Below, piece after piece: positions 29,457-38,698 of a stretch of 64,000 nt of DNA. The translations under genes and the position numbers were made by a program. Source of the DNA: Chromobacterium violaceum ATCC 12472 (lineage in GTDB: Bacteria; Pseudomonadota; Gammaproteobacteria; Burkholderiales; Chromobacteriaceae); assembly GCF_000007705.1 (NCBI RefSeq), contig NC_005085.1:1559752-1623751 (forward strand). The letters are read 5' to 3'. The notes under the pieces were generated by a model. That model saw only the letters and a list, made by a program, of their open reading frames with translations, did not search any database and was not told the origin of the DNA. The first letter of the stretch is position 1; the number at the start of each line of letters is the position of its first letter.

Positions 29457-30520
29457 GTCCGGCCTCCGTTGCGCAAGACGATGACGATGAAGAAGGGAAT
29501 GCCCACCAGCGCGGTGACGATGCCCACCGGCACGATGACGCCGGGAATCAGGTTCTTGGTCACCACCGAGGCCATGGACAGGATGGCCGCGCCGGTCAGC
29601 GCGCTCACCGGCAGGTAGAAGCGGTGGTCCTCGCCCACCAGCCGGCGGGCGATGTGCGGCGCGATCAGGCCGATGAAGCCGATGGTGCCGACGAAGGCCA
29701 CCGCCAGCGAGGTGAGCAGGCTGGCGCGCAGCAGGGCGGTCAGCCGCAGCCGGCGCACGTCGATGCCGAAGCTGGCGGCGCGGTCCTCGCCGAGGCGCAG
29801 CGCGGTCAGCCGCCAGGCGTTGGCCAGCGACCACGGCAGGATCAGCGCGAAGGCGGCGAAGATCAGGCCGATCTTTGGCCAGTCGGCGCGTGACAGGCTG
29901 CCCATCAGCCAGAACACCAGATCCTGCAGCGCGTCGGCGGTGGAGACGAATTGCAGCAGCGACACCAAGGCGTTGAAGCTGAAGAACAGCGCGATGCCGA
30001 ACAGCACCACGCCGCTGGCGGCCATCCGCGTCCAGCGCGCCACCAGGTCCAGCAGCAGCGCCGAGCCCAGCGCGAACACGAAGGCGTTGACCGGCAGCAT
30101 CCACGACGCCGGCACGCCGGGCAGGCTGAAGCCCAGCAGCAGCGCCAGCGCCGCGCCGAAGGCGGCGGCCGGCTGCAGGCCCAGCGTGAACGGATCGGCC
30201 AGCGGATTGTGCAGCACCGTCTGCATCTCGGCGCCGGCCAGGCCCAGCGCCAGGCCGGCGCCGACGGCGATCAGCGCGTAGGGCAGGCGGATGTCCCAGA
30301 CGATGACGGCGGTGGCCGGGTCGGCGGCGGACGGCTCCAGCAGCGTGCGCCAGAACTCGGCCAGCGGCATGCCGCTGGCGCCGGTGGTGACGTCCAGCGA
30401 CAGCGACAGCGACAGCAGCGCCAGCAGGCCGGCCACCAGCAGCAGCCGGCGCAGCAGCGCGCGGCGGTAGTCGCCGCTCACCGCGGCGGCGGTGAGCGGG
30501 GGCAGGGCGGAGTCGTTCAT
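29453..30520 (-). CDS. Iron-siderophore ABC transporter permease (FecCD family)
   Basis: 355 residues, about nine or ten membrane helices, beginning near residue 24 (LLRRLLLVAGLLALLSLSLS). FecCD signatures are RLPYALIAVGAGLALGLAGA (here WDIRLPYALIAVG), NPLADPFTLGL and VAFVGTIGFIGLIAPHIARR. Only one permease gene is present, whereas enterobactin import in E. coli uses FepD and FepG; a homodimer is the likely arrangement, as in BtuC or FhuB-type halves. It overlaps its neighbours by 4 bases on both sides, so the importer genes are tightly coupled. Confidence 0.93.
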   Translation of the reverse strand: MNDSALPPLTAAAVSGDYRRALLRRLLLVAGLLALLSLSLSLDVTTGASGMPLAEFWRTLLEPSAADPATAVIVWDIRLPYALIAVGAGLALGLAGAEMQTVLHNPLADPFTLGLQPAAAFGAALALLLGFSLPGVPASWMLPVNAFVFALGSALLLDLVARWTRMAASGVVLFGIALFFSFNALVSLLQFVSTADALQDLVFWLMGSLSRADWPKIGLIFAAFALILPWSLANAWRLTALRLGEDRAASFGIDVRRLRLTALLRASLLTSLAVAFVGTIGFIGLIAPHIARRLVGEDHRFYLPVSALTGAAILSMASVVTKNLIPGVIVPVGIVTALVGIPFFIVIVLRNGGRT

Positions 30521-31626
30521 TTGCCTCCCTTGACCCAGTAGGTGCCCTGCGGCGGGATCGCCAGGAAGTCGCGGTGCAGCTGCTGCCAGCTGGCGTCGGG
30601 GTCCAGCTTGGCGAAGCGCGCCGGCTGCAGCGTCTTGGCGAAGGCTTCCAGCAGCACGATGTGGTAGGGCGTGTTGTAGAAGTGGTGCCAGGCGCCGAAA
30701 GTGCGGCCGTCGCGCACGGCGGCGAGCGCGCTCACCGGCTTGCGCGCGGCGGCGCGGGCCAGCGATGCCCGGGCCTGGGCCGGCGAGATGTCGGCGCCGA
30801 ACTGGACGCCGATCTTGTCGGCCGCGTCGGCGCTGCCGGTGCCGATGTACCAGTCTGGCCTGGCGGCCAGCACGTGCTCCATGTTCACCTCGCCCACCGC
30901 GCCGGGAATCAGCTTGTCGCCGATATTGACGCCGCCGGCGGCGTCCACCAGCTCGCCCAGGCTGCCCTTGCCGGCGCTGGTCACATTGGGGAAGGCGGCG
31001 GCGCGCAGATCGAGGAAGACCTTGGGTTTCTGCTGCGCCGGGATGGCGGCCACCGTGTTGCGGATGGCGTCGATCCGGCTTTGGTAGAAGCGGATGAAGC
31101 GCTCGGCTTCGGCCTCGCGCTGCAGCGCCTTGCCCATGATGCGCAGGCTGGGCACGGTGTGCTCCAGCGGCGCGTTGCGGAAATCGACGAACACCACCGG
31201 CACCTTGGCCGCTTGCAGCTGCTGGACGATGGGGTTGTTCAGGCCCGGGCCGTGGCCGGAGATGCTGAAGATGGCGATGTCCGGCTTCAGCGTCAGCACC
31301 TTTTCGGCGCTGACCGAGTTTTCGCTGGTCTGGCCGATCAGCGGGATGCGGTCGATCTCGGGAAAGCGTTTCTTGTACTGGGCGTAGGTCTGCGGGTCCA
31401 GCTGGCGGAAATCGCCCTGCCAGCCGGCGATGCGGGCCAGCGGCTGCTTGCCTTCCAGCAGCGCCAAGGAATAGAACAGCCGGCCTTCGCCCAGCAGGAT
31501 GCGGTTCACCTTGGCCGGCACTTCCACTTTGCGGCCGGCGATGTCGGTGACGGCGGCGGCCTGGGCCGACAGCGCGGCGGCTGCGATCAGCGCGGCGGCC
31601 AGCAGGCGGGAGAATCGGGTTTTCAT
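30517..31626 (-). CDS. Periplasmic iron-siderophore-binding protein
   Basis: 369 residues. Captures the ferric siderophore in the periplasm and passes it to the FecCD permease. A Sec signal peptide (MKTRFSRLLAAALIAAAALS...AQAAA) has no lipobox cysteine. The family fold is shown by VTDIAGRKVEVPAKVNRILL near the N-terminus, VLTLKPDIAIFSI in the middle and GGVNIGDKLIPGAVGEVNME in the second lobe. The stop overlaps the permease start. It lies 10 bp downstream of the DUF2218 gene. Confidence 0.9.
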   Translation of the reverse strand: MKTRFSRLLAAALIAAAALSAQAAAVTDIAGRKVEVPAKVNRILLGEGRLFYSLALLEGKQPLARIAGWQGDFRQLDPQTYAQYKKRFPEIDRIPLIGQTSENSVSAEKVLTLKPDIAIFSISGHGPGLNNPIVQQLQAAKVPVVFVDFRNAPLEHTVPSLRIMGKALQREAEAERFIRFYQSRIDAIRNTVAAIPAQQKPKVFLDLRAAAFPNVTSAGKGSLGELVDAAGGVNIGDKLIPGAVGEVNMEHVLAARPDWYIGTGSADAADKIGVQFGADISPAQARASLARAAARKPVSALAAVRDGRTFGAWHHFYNTPYHIVLLEAFAKTLQPARFAKLDPDASWQQLHRDFLAIPPQGTYWVKGGK

Positions 31627-31636
31627 CGGGCGTCCT

Positions 31637-31918
31637 TTACTTTTGCCAGTCGAGCTTGAGTTCCGGCTGCTTGGCCATCAGGCCCAGGTGCTCGTCCATG
31701 ATGAATTCGATCTTGGCCAGCTTGTCGGCGGCGTCCGCCGCGCACACCATGTCCAGCGTGTCGCCCGAGCGCTGGATGTCGCAGGTGCCGATGGGGAATT
31801 GCACATGGGCGCGCTCGGTGTCGAAATCCACCGGCACTTTCAGCGCGTAGTGCTTGCACAGCTTGTACAGCACCTTGTCGGCGTGGGCGGTGGTGAGGGA
31901 AGCGCGGCTGCTCAGCAT
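31637..31918 (-). CDS. DUF2218 family protein
   Basis: 93 residues, cytoplasmic, no signal peptide. The sequence (ARASLTTAHADKVLYKLCKH preceded by MLSS, then FPIGTCDIQRSGDTLDMVC and DEHLGLMAKQPELKLDW) matches small DUF2218 proteins. These are often encoded within siderophore uptake clusters; their biochemical role is not established. A role in intracellular handling or release of the ferric siderophore is only a guess from context. It sits between the receptor and the binding protein and is probably co-transcribed. Confidence 0.75.
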   Translation of the reverse strand: MLSSRASLTTAHADKVLYKLCKHYALKVPVDFDTERAHVQFPIGTCDIQRSGDTLDMVCAADAADKLAKIEFIMDEHLGLMAKQPELKLDWQK

Positions 31919-31949
31919 GATGTTTGCTCCATTCTTTTAAACGGGAACA

Positions 31950-31984
31950 GGCAGTTGGCGGACCAAGGGGGTCCGGCAACTGCC
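31950..31984 (-). other. Intercistronic hairpin between the receptor and DUF2218 genes
   Basis: Two 15-base arms (31950-31964 and 31970-31984) pair with one mismatch around a 5-base loop. On the minus strand it follows the receptor stop by about 50 bases, with no adjacent U run. It could stabilise the receptor mRNA or partially terminate, giving more receptor than importer. Confidence 0.5.
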
Positions 31985-32033
31985 GTGCGTGGCTTCCCAC
32001 CCGCTTTCGAGGAGCGGACGGGGAGCGCGGGGT

Positions 32034-34133
32034 TTAGAACTTGCCGGTCAGGGTCAGCCAATAGCGGCGGCCCTCGTCGACCATCCAGTTGCCGTCCAGG
32101 CCGCCATCGCGGGCGCGGTCGTCGATGGCCACCTTGCGGTCGCCGACGTTGAACACAGCGAAATTGACGTCGAAGGTCTTGTTGATGCGGTAAGTGCCGC
32201 CCAGGTCCCAGGTGCTGGAGCCGCCGCGGGTGCGGGCGACGTTGGCGCCGTTGCGGAAGCCGGTGTAGTACTGCTTGCCTTCGAAGTTCAGGCGGGTATA
32301 GAGGTCAAGCTTCTCCACCGGGTTCCAGGCCAGCTTGACGTTGCCGGCGTGCTCCGGCGTCTTGTCCAGCGGCATGCCTTCCAGCGACTGGCCGGAGTAG
32401 CTGGTTTCCTTGCCGCCGTGGCGTTTGGACTTGGTGTAGGTGTAGTTGCCGGATACGGTCCAGCGTGGCGCGAACGTCCAGTTGCCGGAGAGCTCCAGGC
32501 CGCGGATGTTCACCGAGTCGACATTGCCGTAAACATAGACGCGCGCCGGTTTGCCCTTTGCGATCAGCTGATTGGTGAACTGGTCGGTGCCGTAGCTGAC
32601 CACTTTGTTCTTGAAGTCGTTGTAGAACAGCGTGGCGTTGGCGCTCAGGTCTTGGTTGTTGTCGAAGTGCAGGCTGGCCTCGTAGGAGGTGCTTTCTTCC
32701 GGCTTCAGATTGGAATTGCCGCACAGCAGGCCGGTTTCCACCTGGCTGCCGGTGCGCATGCAGTAACCGTCGGTGCTCTGGCGTATGGTCGGGGCCTTGA
32801 AGCCCTTGCCGACGCCGCCTTTCAAAGTCCATTGCGAGTTCAGTTGCTCGACCAGGTACAGACGCGGCGTGAAGTGGCTGCCGAACACGCTGTGATGGTC
32901 AAGGCGGCCACCGCCAGTCAATTTCAGGCTGTCGGTAAGGTCATAGGTATCCTCGGCGAACAGTGCCCAGGTATTTACGGTGACCTTATCCGGGTTCTGC
33001 GTGCCGACATATTTGAACGGCGGTTTCAGCGCTTCCTGGGCTCGCAGGCTGGAACCCACTTGTTGGCCGACCTGTGTACCGATCTTCAGCGTGTGGCGAT
33101 CGAACAGGAAGGACAGCTGGCCATCCAGCGTAGTATTGGTAATCTTCAGATCCGTGCCGTCGTTGATATTGTTTGTGTCGGAACTGGATTTTTCGATTTC
33201 CTGATAGAGCGCCAGATTCGAGCGCACGATGCCGTACTTGCCGTTGTGGCTCAGGCTCCAGTGGTCTCGCTGGTCCAATTGATCATATTTGTCGGATGTG
33301 AGGGCGAGGGTTTTGCCCGGCGTCGTGGTTTTGCGCAATTCATTGTGGCCGGCCTCGAAGGTGATCTCATGATCTTTGTTCGGGGTAAAGCTCAGCTTGG
33401 CGTTGAAGTCGCCCAGATGGGCGGCATCTTTGCCGCCATCGCGGCTTCGGGCGTAGTAAATATTATCTTCCGCCTGATTGTTCAGCGCGCCGTACAGTTG
33501 CAGCGACAGCAGGTCTTTCACCAGCGGGCCGCCGACCCAGAAGCTGCTCTGGCCGGTGTTGCCTTCATCGGCGTGCTCGGTGATGGTGCCGCCCAGCGTC
33601 ATCGAACCGTGCCATTCCTTGGGCGATTTGCGGGTGATGATGTTGACCACGCCGCCCATCGCGTCGGAGCCGTACAGCGACGACATCGGGCCGCGCACCA
33701 CTTCGATGCGCTCGATCGCCTCCATCGGCGGGATCTGGTACTGCTGGAAACCGCCGGTGCCACGGCTGCGGGCCTCGCGGGTGTTCTGGCGGCGGCCGTC
33801 CACCAAGATCAATGTGTATTCGCCGGGCATGCCGCGGATGGAGATGTCCTTGTCGGCGGGGCCGGAGCCGTTGATGTTGACGCCTTCCAGATCCTGGATC
33901 GCGTCGGCCAGGTTGGTGAACGGTTTCTTTTCCAGCTCTTCGCGGGTGATCACCGAAATGCTGGCCGGGGCTTCCTTGATTTTCTGCTCGTAGCCGGTGG
34001 CGGTCACCACCACCGAGGGCAGCACGGCTTCGGCGGCGTGCGCGGCGGGCAGGTAGAGGGCGCCGACGGCGGCGGACAGCATGGCCAGGCGGAAGGCCGG
34101 GCGCGCGAGGTGCGGGGAGCGCTTGTTTTTCAT
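32034..34133 (-). CDS. TonB-dependent siderophore receptor (CbuA-like)
   Basis: 699 residues from the chosen start MKNKRSPHLARPAFR. The signal peptide ends ...LYLPAAHA. A plug domain follows (VVVTATGYEQKIKEAPASIS, then NLADAIQDLEGVNINGSGP, DISIRGMPGEYTLILVDGRR and GPMSSLYGSDAMGGVVNIIT). The 22-strand-type barrel ends in the aromatic C-terminus ...RYWLTLTGKF. The plug wording is that of catecholate receptors such as FepA/PfeA. Four longer in-frame starts exist up to 34199, none with a good ribosome binding site, so the start is uncertain. Gene context makes it the receptor for the siderophore made by the neighbouring NRPS. No clear Fur box is seen upstream. Confidence 0.92.
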   Translation of the reverse strand: MKNKRSPHLARPAFRLAMLSAAVGALYLPAAHAAEAVLPSVVVTATGYEQKIKEAPASISVITREELEKKPFTNLADAIQDLEGVNINGSGPADKDISIRGMPGEYTLILVDGRRQNTREARSRGTGGFQQYQIPPMEAIERIEVVRGPMSSLYGSDAMGGVVNIITRKSPKEWHGSMTLGGTITEHADEGNTGQSSFWVGGPLVKDLLSLQLYGALNNQAEDNIYYARSRDGGKDAAHLGDFNAKLSFTPNKDHEITFEAGHNELRKTTTPGKTLALTSDKYDQLDQRDHWSLSHNGKYGIVRSNLALYQEIEKSSSDTNNINDGTDLKITNTTLDGQLSFLFDRHTLKIGTQVGQQVGSSLRAQEALKPPFKYVGTQNPDKVTVNTWALFAEDTYDLTDSLKLTGGGRLDHHSVFGSHFTPRLYLVEQLNSQWTLKGGVGKGFKAPTIRQSTDGYCMRTGSQVETGLLCGNSNLKPEESTSYEASLHFDNNQDLSANATLFYNDFKNKVVSYGTDQFTNQLIAKGKPARVYVYGNVDSVNIRGLELSGNWTFAPRWTVSGNYTYTKSKRHGGKETSYSGQSLEGMPLDKTPEHAGNVKLAWNPVEKLDLYTRLNFEGKQYYTGFRNGANVARTRGGSSTWDLGGTYRINKTFDVNFAVFNVGDRKVAIDDRARDGGLDGNWMVDEGRRYWLTLTGKF

Positions 34134-34612
34134 TGTGTTGGTCATACCCAGAGTGTTCATCACGGAACGCATATCCAATTGGCAAGCTGGCTGGCGCATC
34201 GCAAGCCGTTCCGATCATGGCGTCGGATTAGATTTGCGCAATGAATGTCAATTGAGCTAACCATTATTACATCGACTTAATGAGAACACAAATAGGAATC
34301 GTTTTTATTTCAGGCGAATGGAGCGGCGAGAAGGCGGACGGCGCATCCGCGATGGCTGGCTGGAACGCGGCGACATGGAATTGGCTTTAAATTTCATCAT
34401 GTTGCGTGGCCATGGCGCTTGGTTTGGACTTCTGTGCCATTTCCGCAAGCCTGTTGCGCAAAGTTTGCATTGCAGCAGTCCTAATTGGCAGTACCGCTTG
34501 CGCGCTACTGTGAATACCAATTAAATACCAATTCCGTTCGCATCGCGGGCGAGGGCGGCGGCTCGGGCAGGCAAGCCCGGAATGCCATGGTGGATATGCA
34601 AGGGAGTGGACG
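34134..34612. other. Divergent intergenic region between receptor and chitobiase genes
   Basis: About 480 bp must hold the promoters of both genes. It contains AT-rich DNA around 34230-34320 on the receptor side and a direct repeat on the chitobiase side. Short open frames here have no support. A sequence around 34280-34305 (gagaacacaaataggaatcg) is only weakly Fur-box-like. Confidence 0.5.
34513..34533 (+). promoter_or_regulatory. Direct repeat upstream of the chitobiase gene
   Basis: AATACCAATT occurs at 34513-34522 and again at 34524-34533, spaced 11 bp, about one helical turn. The complement AATTGGTATT resembles half-sites of GntR-type amino-sugar regulators (NagR/DasR type) in outline, which suits a chitin-degradation gene. 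About 80 bp upstream of the start. Confidence 0.4.
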
Positions 34613-37249
34613 ATGAACGTGAAGCGATTGCTGGGCGCGGCCGTGCTGGCCGCCTTGTCGGCGTGGGCGTGGGCCGCGCCGGATGCGGCGGCGCTGGGGC
34701 AGAGCCTGTCGCTGAAAATTGCGGTGGACAGCAACAAGGGCGCGGCCGCCGGCGCGCCGTGCGCCGACCTGGGGGCGGACTGGGCATCCTGCCTGAAGGG
34801 GCGGCTGATCCTGGAAAACAAGGGCGGGCAGGCGGTGCCGGCCGGCGGCGGCTGGAACCTGTATCTGCACAGCATCCGCCGCATCCTGAAGCTGGACACG
34901 CCGCAGTTCACCCTCCGCCACATCACCGGCGACCTGTACCAGATCACCCCCACCGCCGCCTTCCAGGGCCTGGCGCCGGGGCAGAAGCTGGAGCTGCCGC
35001 TGATAGACGAATACTGGATCCTGCAGGAAAGCGACGTGCTGCCGCGCCCCTACGTGACGGTGGACGGCCAGCCGCCGGCGTTGCTGCGGCATGACAGCAG
35101 CGACGAGGCCAGCTATTTGCTGCCCTTGAGCGGCGACAACTGGAAAAACCCGGCCGGCGAGCTGCGGCCGCTGGCCACGCCGGAGCAGCGTTACCGCGCC
35201 TTCAGCCTGCGCGGGACGCAGCTGTCGGCGGCGCAGGCGGCCAACCGGACCATCCCTGCGGTGCGGCGTCAGCAGCTGGGCGGCGGCGAGCTCTTGGTGC
35301 GCGGCGTCAGCCTGAACCTGTCCGGCGTCAGCCCGGCGCAGCAGGACGCGCTGGCCGGGCGCGCGGCGCAGCTGGAGCTGCGCGCGGGCGGCACGCGGGT
35401 GGAGGGCGGCGTGGTCGGCGCCAAGCTGCCGGCCGACATCGCCGTGCCCGGCGGCTACCGGCTGCTGATCGGCCAGCAGGGCGTGAAGGTGGAAGGCTTC
35501 GACGCCGCCGGCGTGTTCTACGGCGTGCAGACGCTGCTGGGCCTGCTGCCGCAGGGCGGCGGCCAGGTGCGCTGGATGACGGTGGAAGATGCGCCGCGCT
35601 ACGCCCACCGCGGCTTCATGGCCGACCTGGCGCGCAACTTCAAGCAGCCGGCCACGGTGCGCCGCCTGATAGACCAGATGGCCGCCTACAAGCTCAACAA
35701 GCTGCACCTGCACCTGTCCGACGACGAGGGCTGGCGCTTGCAGATTCCCGGACTGCCGGAGCTGACCGAGGTCGGCGCGCGCCGCTGCCACGACTTGAGC
35801 GAAACCCAGTGCCTGGTGCCGCAGCTGGGCTCCGGGCCGGCCAACCAGTCCGGCGGCGGCTATCTCTCCCGCGCCGACTACATCGCGCTGGTGAGCTATG
35901 CTCAGGCCCGTTTCATCGAGGTGATCCCGGAGTTCGACATGCCGGCGCACGCCCGCGCCGCGGTGGTGTCGATGGAGGCGCGCTACCGCAAGCTGATCGC
36001 GCAAGGCCAGCCGCAGGCGGCGTCCGAATACCGGCTGCTGGACCCGCAAGACCAGTCCAATACGCTGTCGGTGCAGTTCTACGACCGCCGCACCTATCTC
36101 AATCCCTGCGTGCCGGGCAGCGGCCGCTTCGTGTCCAAGCTGGTGTCCGAGGTGGCGCAGATGCACCGAGAGGCCGGCCAGCCGCTGCAGACCTGGCACT
36201 TCGGCGGCGACGAGGCCAAGAACATCCTGCTGGGCTCCGGCTTCCAGGACGCCAGCGGCAGCGATCCGGGCAAGGGCAAGGTCAATATGGCGCAGCAGGA
36301 CAAGCCCTGGGGCCGTTCGCCGGCCTGCCAGGCGCAGATCGCCAAGGGTAAATTGAAGAGCGTGGACGAGCTGCCGCTGCGCTTCGCGCGCGAGGCCAGC
36401 CGCATCGTCTCCGCCCAGGGCATCCCGACGATGGCGGCCTGGCAGGACGGCGTGGCCGGCTCCGGCGGCGCGTCCGATTTCGCCACCCGCAACACCATGG
36501 TCACCGAATGGGACACGCTGTACTGGGGCGCGGCGCAGGCGGCCAGCGGCTACGCCGCCAAGGGCTTCAAGACCGTGCTGGCGCTGCCGGACTACCTGTA
36601 CTTCGACTTCCCCTACGAGCTGAACCCGCGCGAGCACGGCTATTACTGGGCCTCGCGCGACACCGACAGCTACAAGGTGTTCAGCTTCGCGCCGGACAAC
36701 CTGCCGCAAAACGCCGAAGTGATGCCGGACCGCCAGGGCCAGCCGTTCGCGGTGACCAGCACCGCCGCGCCGGCGCAATACGCCGGCATCCAGGGCCAGG
36801 CCTGGACCGAGGTGATGCGCACCGACGCCGAGTTCGAAGCCATGGTCTACCCGCGCCTGCTGGCGTTGGCCGAGCGCGCCTGGCACAAGGCGGGGTGGGA
36901 ACGGCCGTACAAGGCGGGCGAAACCTATCAACTGGGCGTCACCAAACTGGTGGACAAGGCGGCGCTGAACGCCGACTGGCAGCAGTTCGCCGCGGTGCTG
37001 GGCTGGCGCGAGGCGCCCAAGCTGGAGCGCGCCGGCATAGGCTACCGGGTGTCGATGCCGGCGGTGCTGCCGGGTTCCGGCGGCGTGTCGGTGACGACCG
37101 AATGGCCAGGCGCGCGGCTGCAGTACTCGAGCGACGGCCATGGCTGGCAAACCTACCAGCCGGGCCAGCAGGTGCAGGCGCGCTACTGGCGTGGCATCAC
37201 CCAGGACGGCCGCCGCGCCGGCAGGGTGGAGACCGTGTCCGGGCAGTGA
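34613..37249 (+). CDS. Beta-N-acetylhexosaminidase (chitobiase), GH20
   Basis: 878 residues. Hydrolyses N,N'-diacetylchitobiose and related N-acetylglucosaminides, finishing extracellular chitin breakdown. The signal peptide is MNVKRLLGAAVLAALSAWAW. The N-terminal carbohydrate-binding-like domain (about 30-180) is followed by a GH20b domain (about 210-330). The catalytic barrel carries HLHLSDDEGWRLQIPGLPEL and the acid/base pair Asp533-Glu534 in HFGGDEAKN. A C-terminal immunoglobulin-like domain ends ...GRRAGRVETVSGQ. This is the four-domain layout and length of Serratia chitobiase. It is monocistronic, with a terminator downstream and a direct-repeat element upstream. Secretion beyond the periplasm cannot be judged. 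Confidence 0.93.
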   Translation: MNVKRLLGAAVLAALSAWAWAAPDAAALGQSLSLKIAVDSNKGAAAGAPCADLGADWASCLKGRLILENKGGQAVPAGGGWNLYLHSIRRILKLDTPQFTLRHITGDLYQITPTAAFQGLAPGQKLELPLIDEYWILQESDVLPRPYVTVDGQPPALLRHDSSDEASYLLPLSGDNWKNPAGELRPLATPEQRYRAFSLRGTQLSAAQAANRTIPAVRRQQLGGGELLVRGVSLNLSGVSPAQQDALAGRAAQLELRAGGTRVEGGVVGAKLPADIAVPGGYRLLIGQQGVKVEGFDAAGVFYGVQTLLGLLPQGGGQVRWMTVEDAPRYAHRGFMADLARNFKQPATVRRLIDQMAAYKLNKLHLHLSDDEGWRLQIPGLPELTEVGARRCHDLSETQCLVPQLGSGPANQSGGGYLSRADYIALVSYAQARFIEVIPEFDMPAHARAAVVSMEARYRKLIAQGQPQAASEYRLLDPQDQSNTLSVQFYDRRTYLNPCVPGSGRFVSKLVSEVAQMHREAGQPLQTWHFGGDEAKNILLGSGFQDASGSDPGKGKVNMAQQDKPWGRSPACQAQIAKGKLKSVDELPLRFAREASRIVSAQGIPTMAAWQDGVAGSGGASDFATRNTMVTEWDTLYWGAAQAASGYAAKGFKTVLALPDYLYFDFPYELNPREHGYYWASRDTDSYKVFSFAPDNLPQNAEVMPDRQGQPFAVTSTAAPAQYAGIQGQAWTEVMRTDAEFEAMVYPRLLALAERAWHKAGWERPYKAGETYQLGVTKLVDKAALNADWQQFAAVLGWREAPKLERAGIGYRVSMPAVLPGSGGVSVTTEWPGARLQYSSDGHGWQTYQPGQQVQARYWRGITQDGRRAGRVETVSGQ

Positions 37250-37332
37250 GCGGCAGGGTGCGCGGGCAAGACGCTGGCCCGCGGTTTGAGAGCCGGACGC
37301 ATCCGGTGAATGCCTGGTGTGCTTGGCAAGAG

Positions 37333-37358
37333 ACGGCGGGCCTGCTGGTCCGCCGTTT
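37333..37358 (+). terminator. Intrinsic terminator after the chitobiase gene
   Basis: ACGGCGG, 10-base loop, CCGCCGT, then TTTTCTTT. About 85 bases after the stop codon. Confidence 0.75.
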
Positions 37359-37474
37359 TCTTTGGTGCGGGCGGTCGGCTTCGCCACGCCGCTGAGCGCG
37401 CAGGCTTAAGGTCACGTCGGCCAGTCATGGCCATGCGTTGACAGGGTTGTTGTCGGTCATCGGCGGCGTCTCGC

Positions 37475-38506
37475 TCAGAGGTGATCGACCTCGATCATCG
37501 CATCGGCGAAGGCGCGCGGCGCTTCCTGCGGCAGGTTGTGTCCCACGCCGCCGCGGATCAGCAGGTGCTTGTACTTGCCGGTGAAGCGCTTGGCGTACGC
37601 GGCCGGCTCGGGGTGCGGCGCGCCGTTGGCGTCGCCCTCCATGGTGATGGTCGGCACCGCGATGGCGGGGAAGGTGGCCAGGCGCGCTTCCCAGTCGGCG
37701 TACTTGGCTTCGCCGGTTTCCAGGCCCAGGCGCCAGCGATAGTTGTAGAGAGTGACGGCGACGTGGTCCGGGTTGTCCAGCGCCGCGGCGCTGCGCTCGA
37801 AGACGGCGTCGTCGAAATGCCACCGCGGCGAGGCGGTTTGCCAGATCAGCCTGGCGAAATCGCGATGGTTCTTGTCGTAGCCGGCGCGGCCGCGCTCGGT
37901 GGCGAAGTAGAACTGGTACCACCATTGCAGCTCGGCCTTGGGCGGCAACGGTTGCTTGCCGGCTTCCTGGCTGCCTATCAGGTAGCCGCTGACGGCAACC
38001 AGCCCCTTCACCCGCTGCGGCCACAGCGCGGCGACGATGTCGGCGGAGCGCGCGCCCCAGTCGTAGCCGGCGAGGATGGCCTTGTCTATCTTCAGCGCGT
38101 CCATCAACGCGACGACGTCGGAAGCCAGCGCCGCCGGCTGGCCGTTGCGCACGGCGCCTGCGTCGCGAAAGCGCGTGCTGCCGTAGCCGCGCAGGTATGG
38201 CACGATCACGCGGTAGCCGGACCGGGTCAGCATCGGGACGACGTCGATGAAGCTGTGGATGTCGTACGGCCAGCCGTGCAGCAGGATGACAGCCGGGCCG
38301 TCGGCCGGGCCTTCGTCGACGTAGCCGATGTTCAGCGCGCCGGCGTCGATCTGCCTGATGGTTTTGAAGGTGGGCAGCGCTTGCGCTGCGATCGCCGTGG
38401 CGTCCGGCGCGGCGTTGGTTGTTTCCGCCAGCGCGAACGCGCCCGCCAGGGAAAGCGCGATTGCGGCGAGGAGGTTGCGGCGCTTGCTGTCGATGGTTTT
38501 TTTCAT
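37475..38506 (-). CDS. Exported alpha/beta hydrolase (epoxide hydrolase/haloalkane dehalogenase-like)
   Basis: 343 residues. The N-terminus MKKTIDSKRRNLLAAIALSL carries a twin-arginine-like pair before a hydrophobic stretch, cleaved near ...TTNAA, so export by Tat or Sec is likely. Fold motifs are the oxyanion segment LLHGWPYD (about 75-82), the nucleophile elbow GYDWGAR with Asp149 rather than Ser, and the catalytic His323 in GGVGHNLPQEAP. An Asp nucleophile and WWYQFYFATERGRAG-type cap match epoxide hydrolases and dehalogenases. The substrate is unknown. It is transcribed away from the LysR regulator gene, a classic regulator-target pair. Confidence 0.8.
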   Translation of the reverse strand: MKKTIDSKRRNLLAAIALSLAGAFALAETTNAAPDATAIAAQALPTFKTIRQIDAGALNIGYVDEGPADGPAVILLHGWPYDIHSFIDVVPMLTRSGYRVIVPYLRGYGSTRFRDAGAVRNGQPAALASDVVALMDALKIDKAILAGYDWGARSADIVAALWPQRVKGLVAVSGYLIGSQEAGKQPLPPKAELQWWYQFYFATERGRAGYDKNHRDFARLIWQTASPRWHFDDAVFERSAAALDNPDHVAVTLYNYRWRLGLETGEAKYADWEARLATFPAIAVPTITMEGDANGAPHPEPAAYAKRFTGKYKHLLIRGGVGHNLPQEAPRAFADAMIEVDHL

Positions 38507-38698
38507 CTTGTTTCACCTGTGGTGGTTGGGTGGGGTATCGCGCATCCATGGAGCGGGATGACCGGCGCTGCGCGCTGGCGTCGTTCGGCCGGCGCTCCGG
38601 GCAGGTGGCCTCACTATGCCAACTTGCTGATCTCACAGGAATAGCAACAATGCGCACACTTCGTTGCTCCATGAGCAACACAAAGCCGGAGCCTGAGC

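Noticed and set aside
34280-34310. Possible Fur box for the TonB receptor
   Set aside because: Only a loose match to the consensus; not enough to annotate, although iron control of the receptor is expected.
34505-37387. 960-residue minus-strand frame opposite the chitobiase gene
   Set aside because: Shadow of a GC-rich gene: the composition is low-complexity, while the plus strand gives a full GH20 enzyme with signal peptide and catalytic residues.
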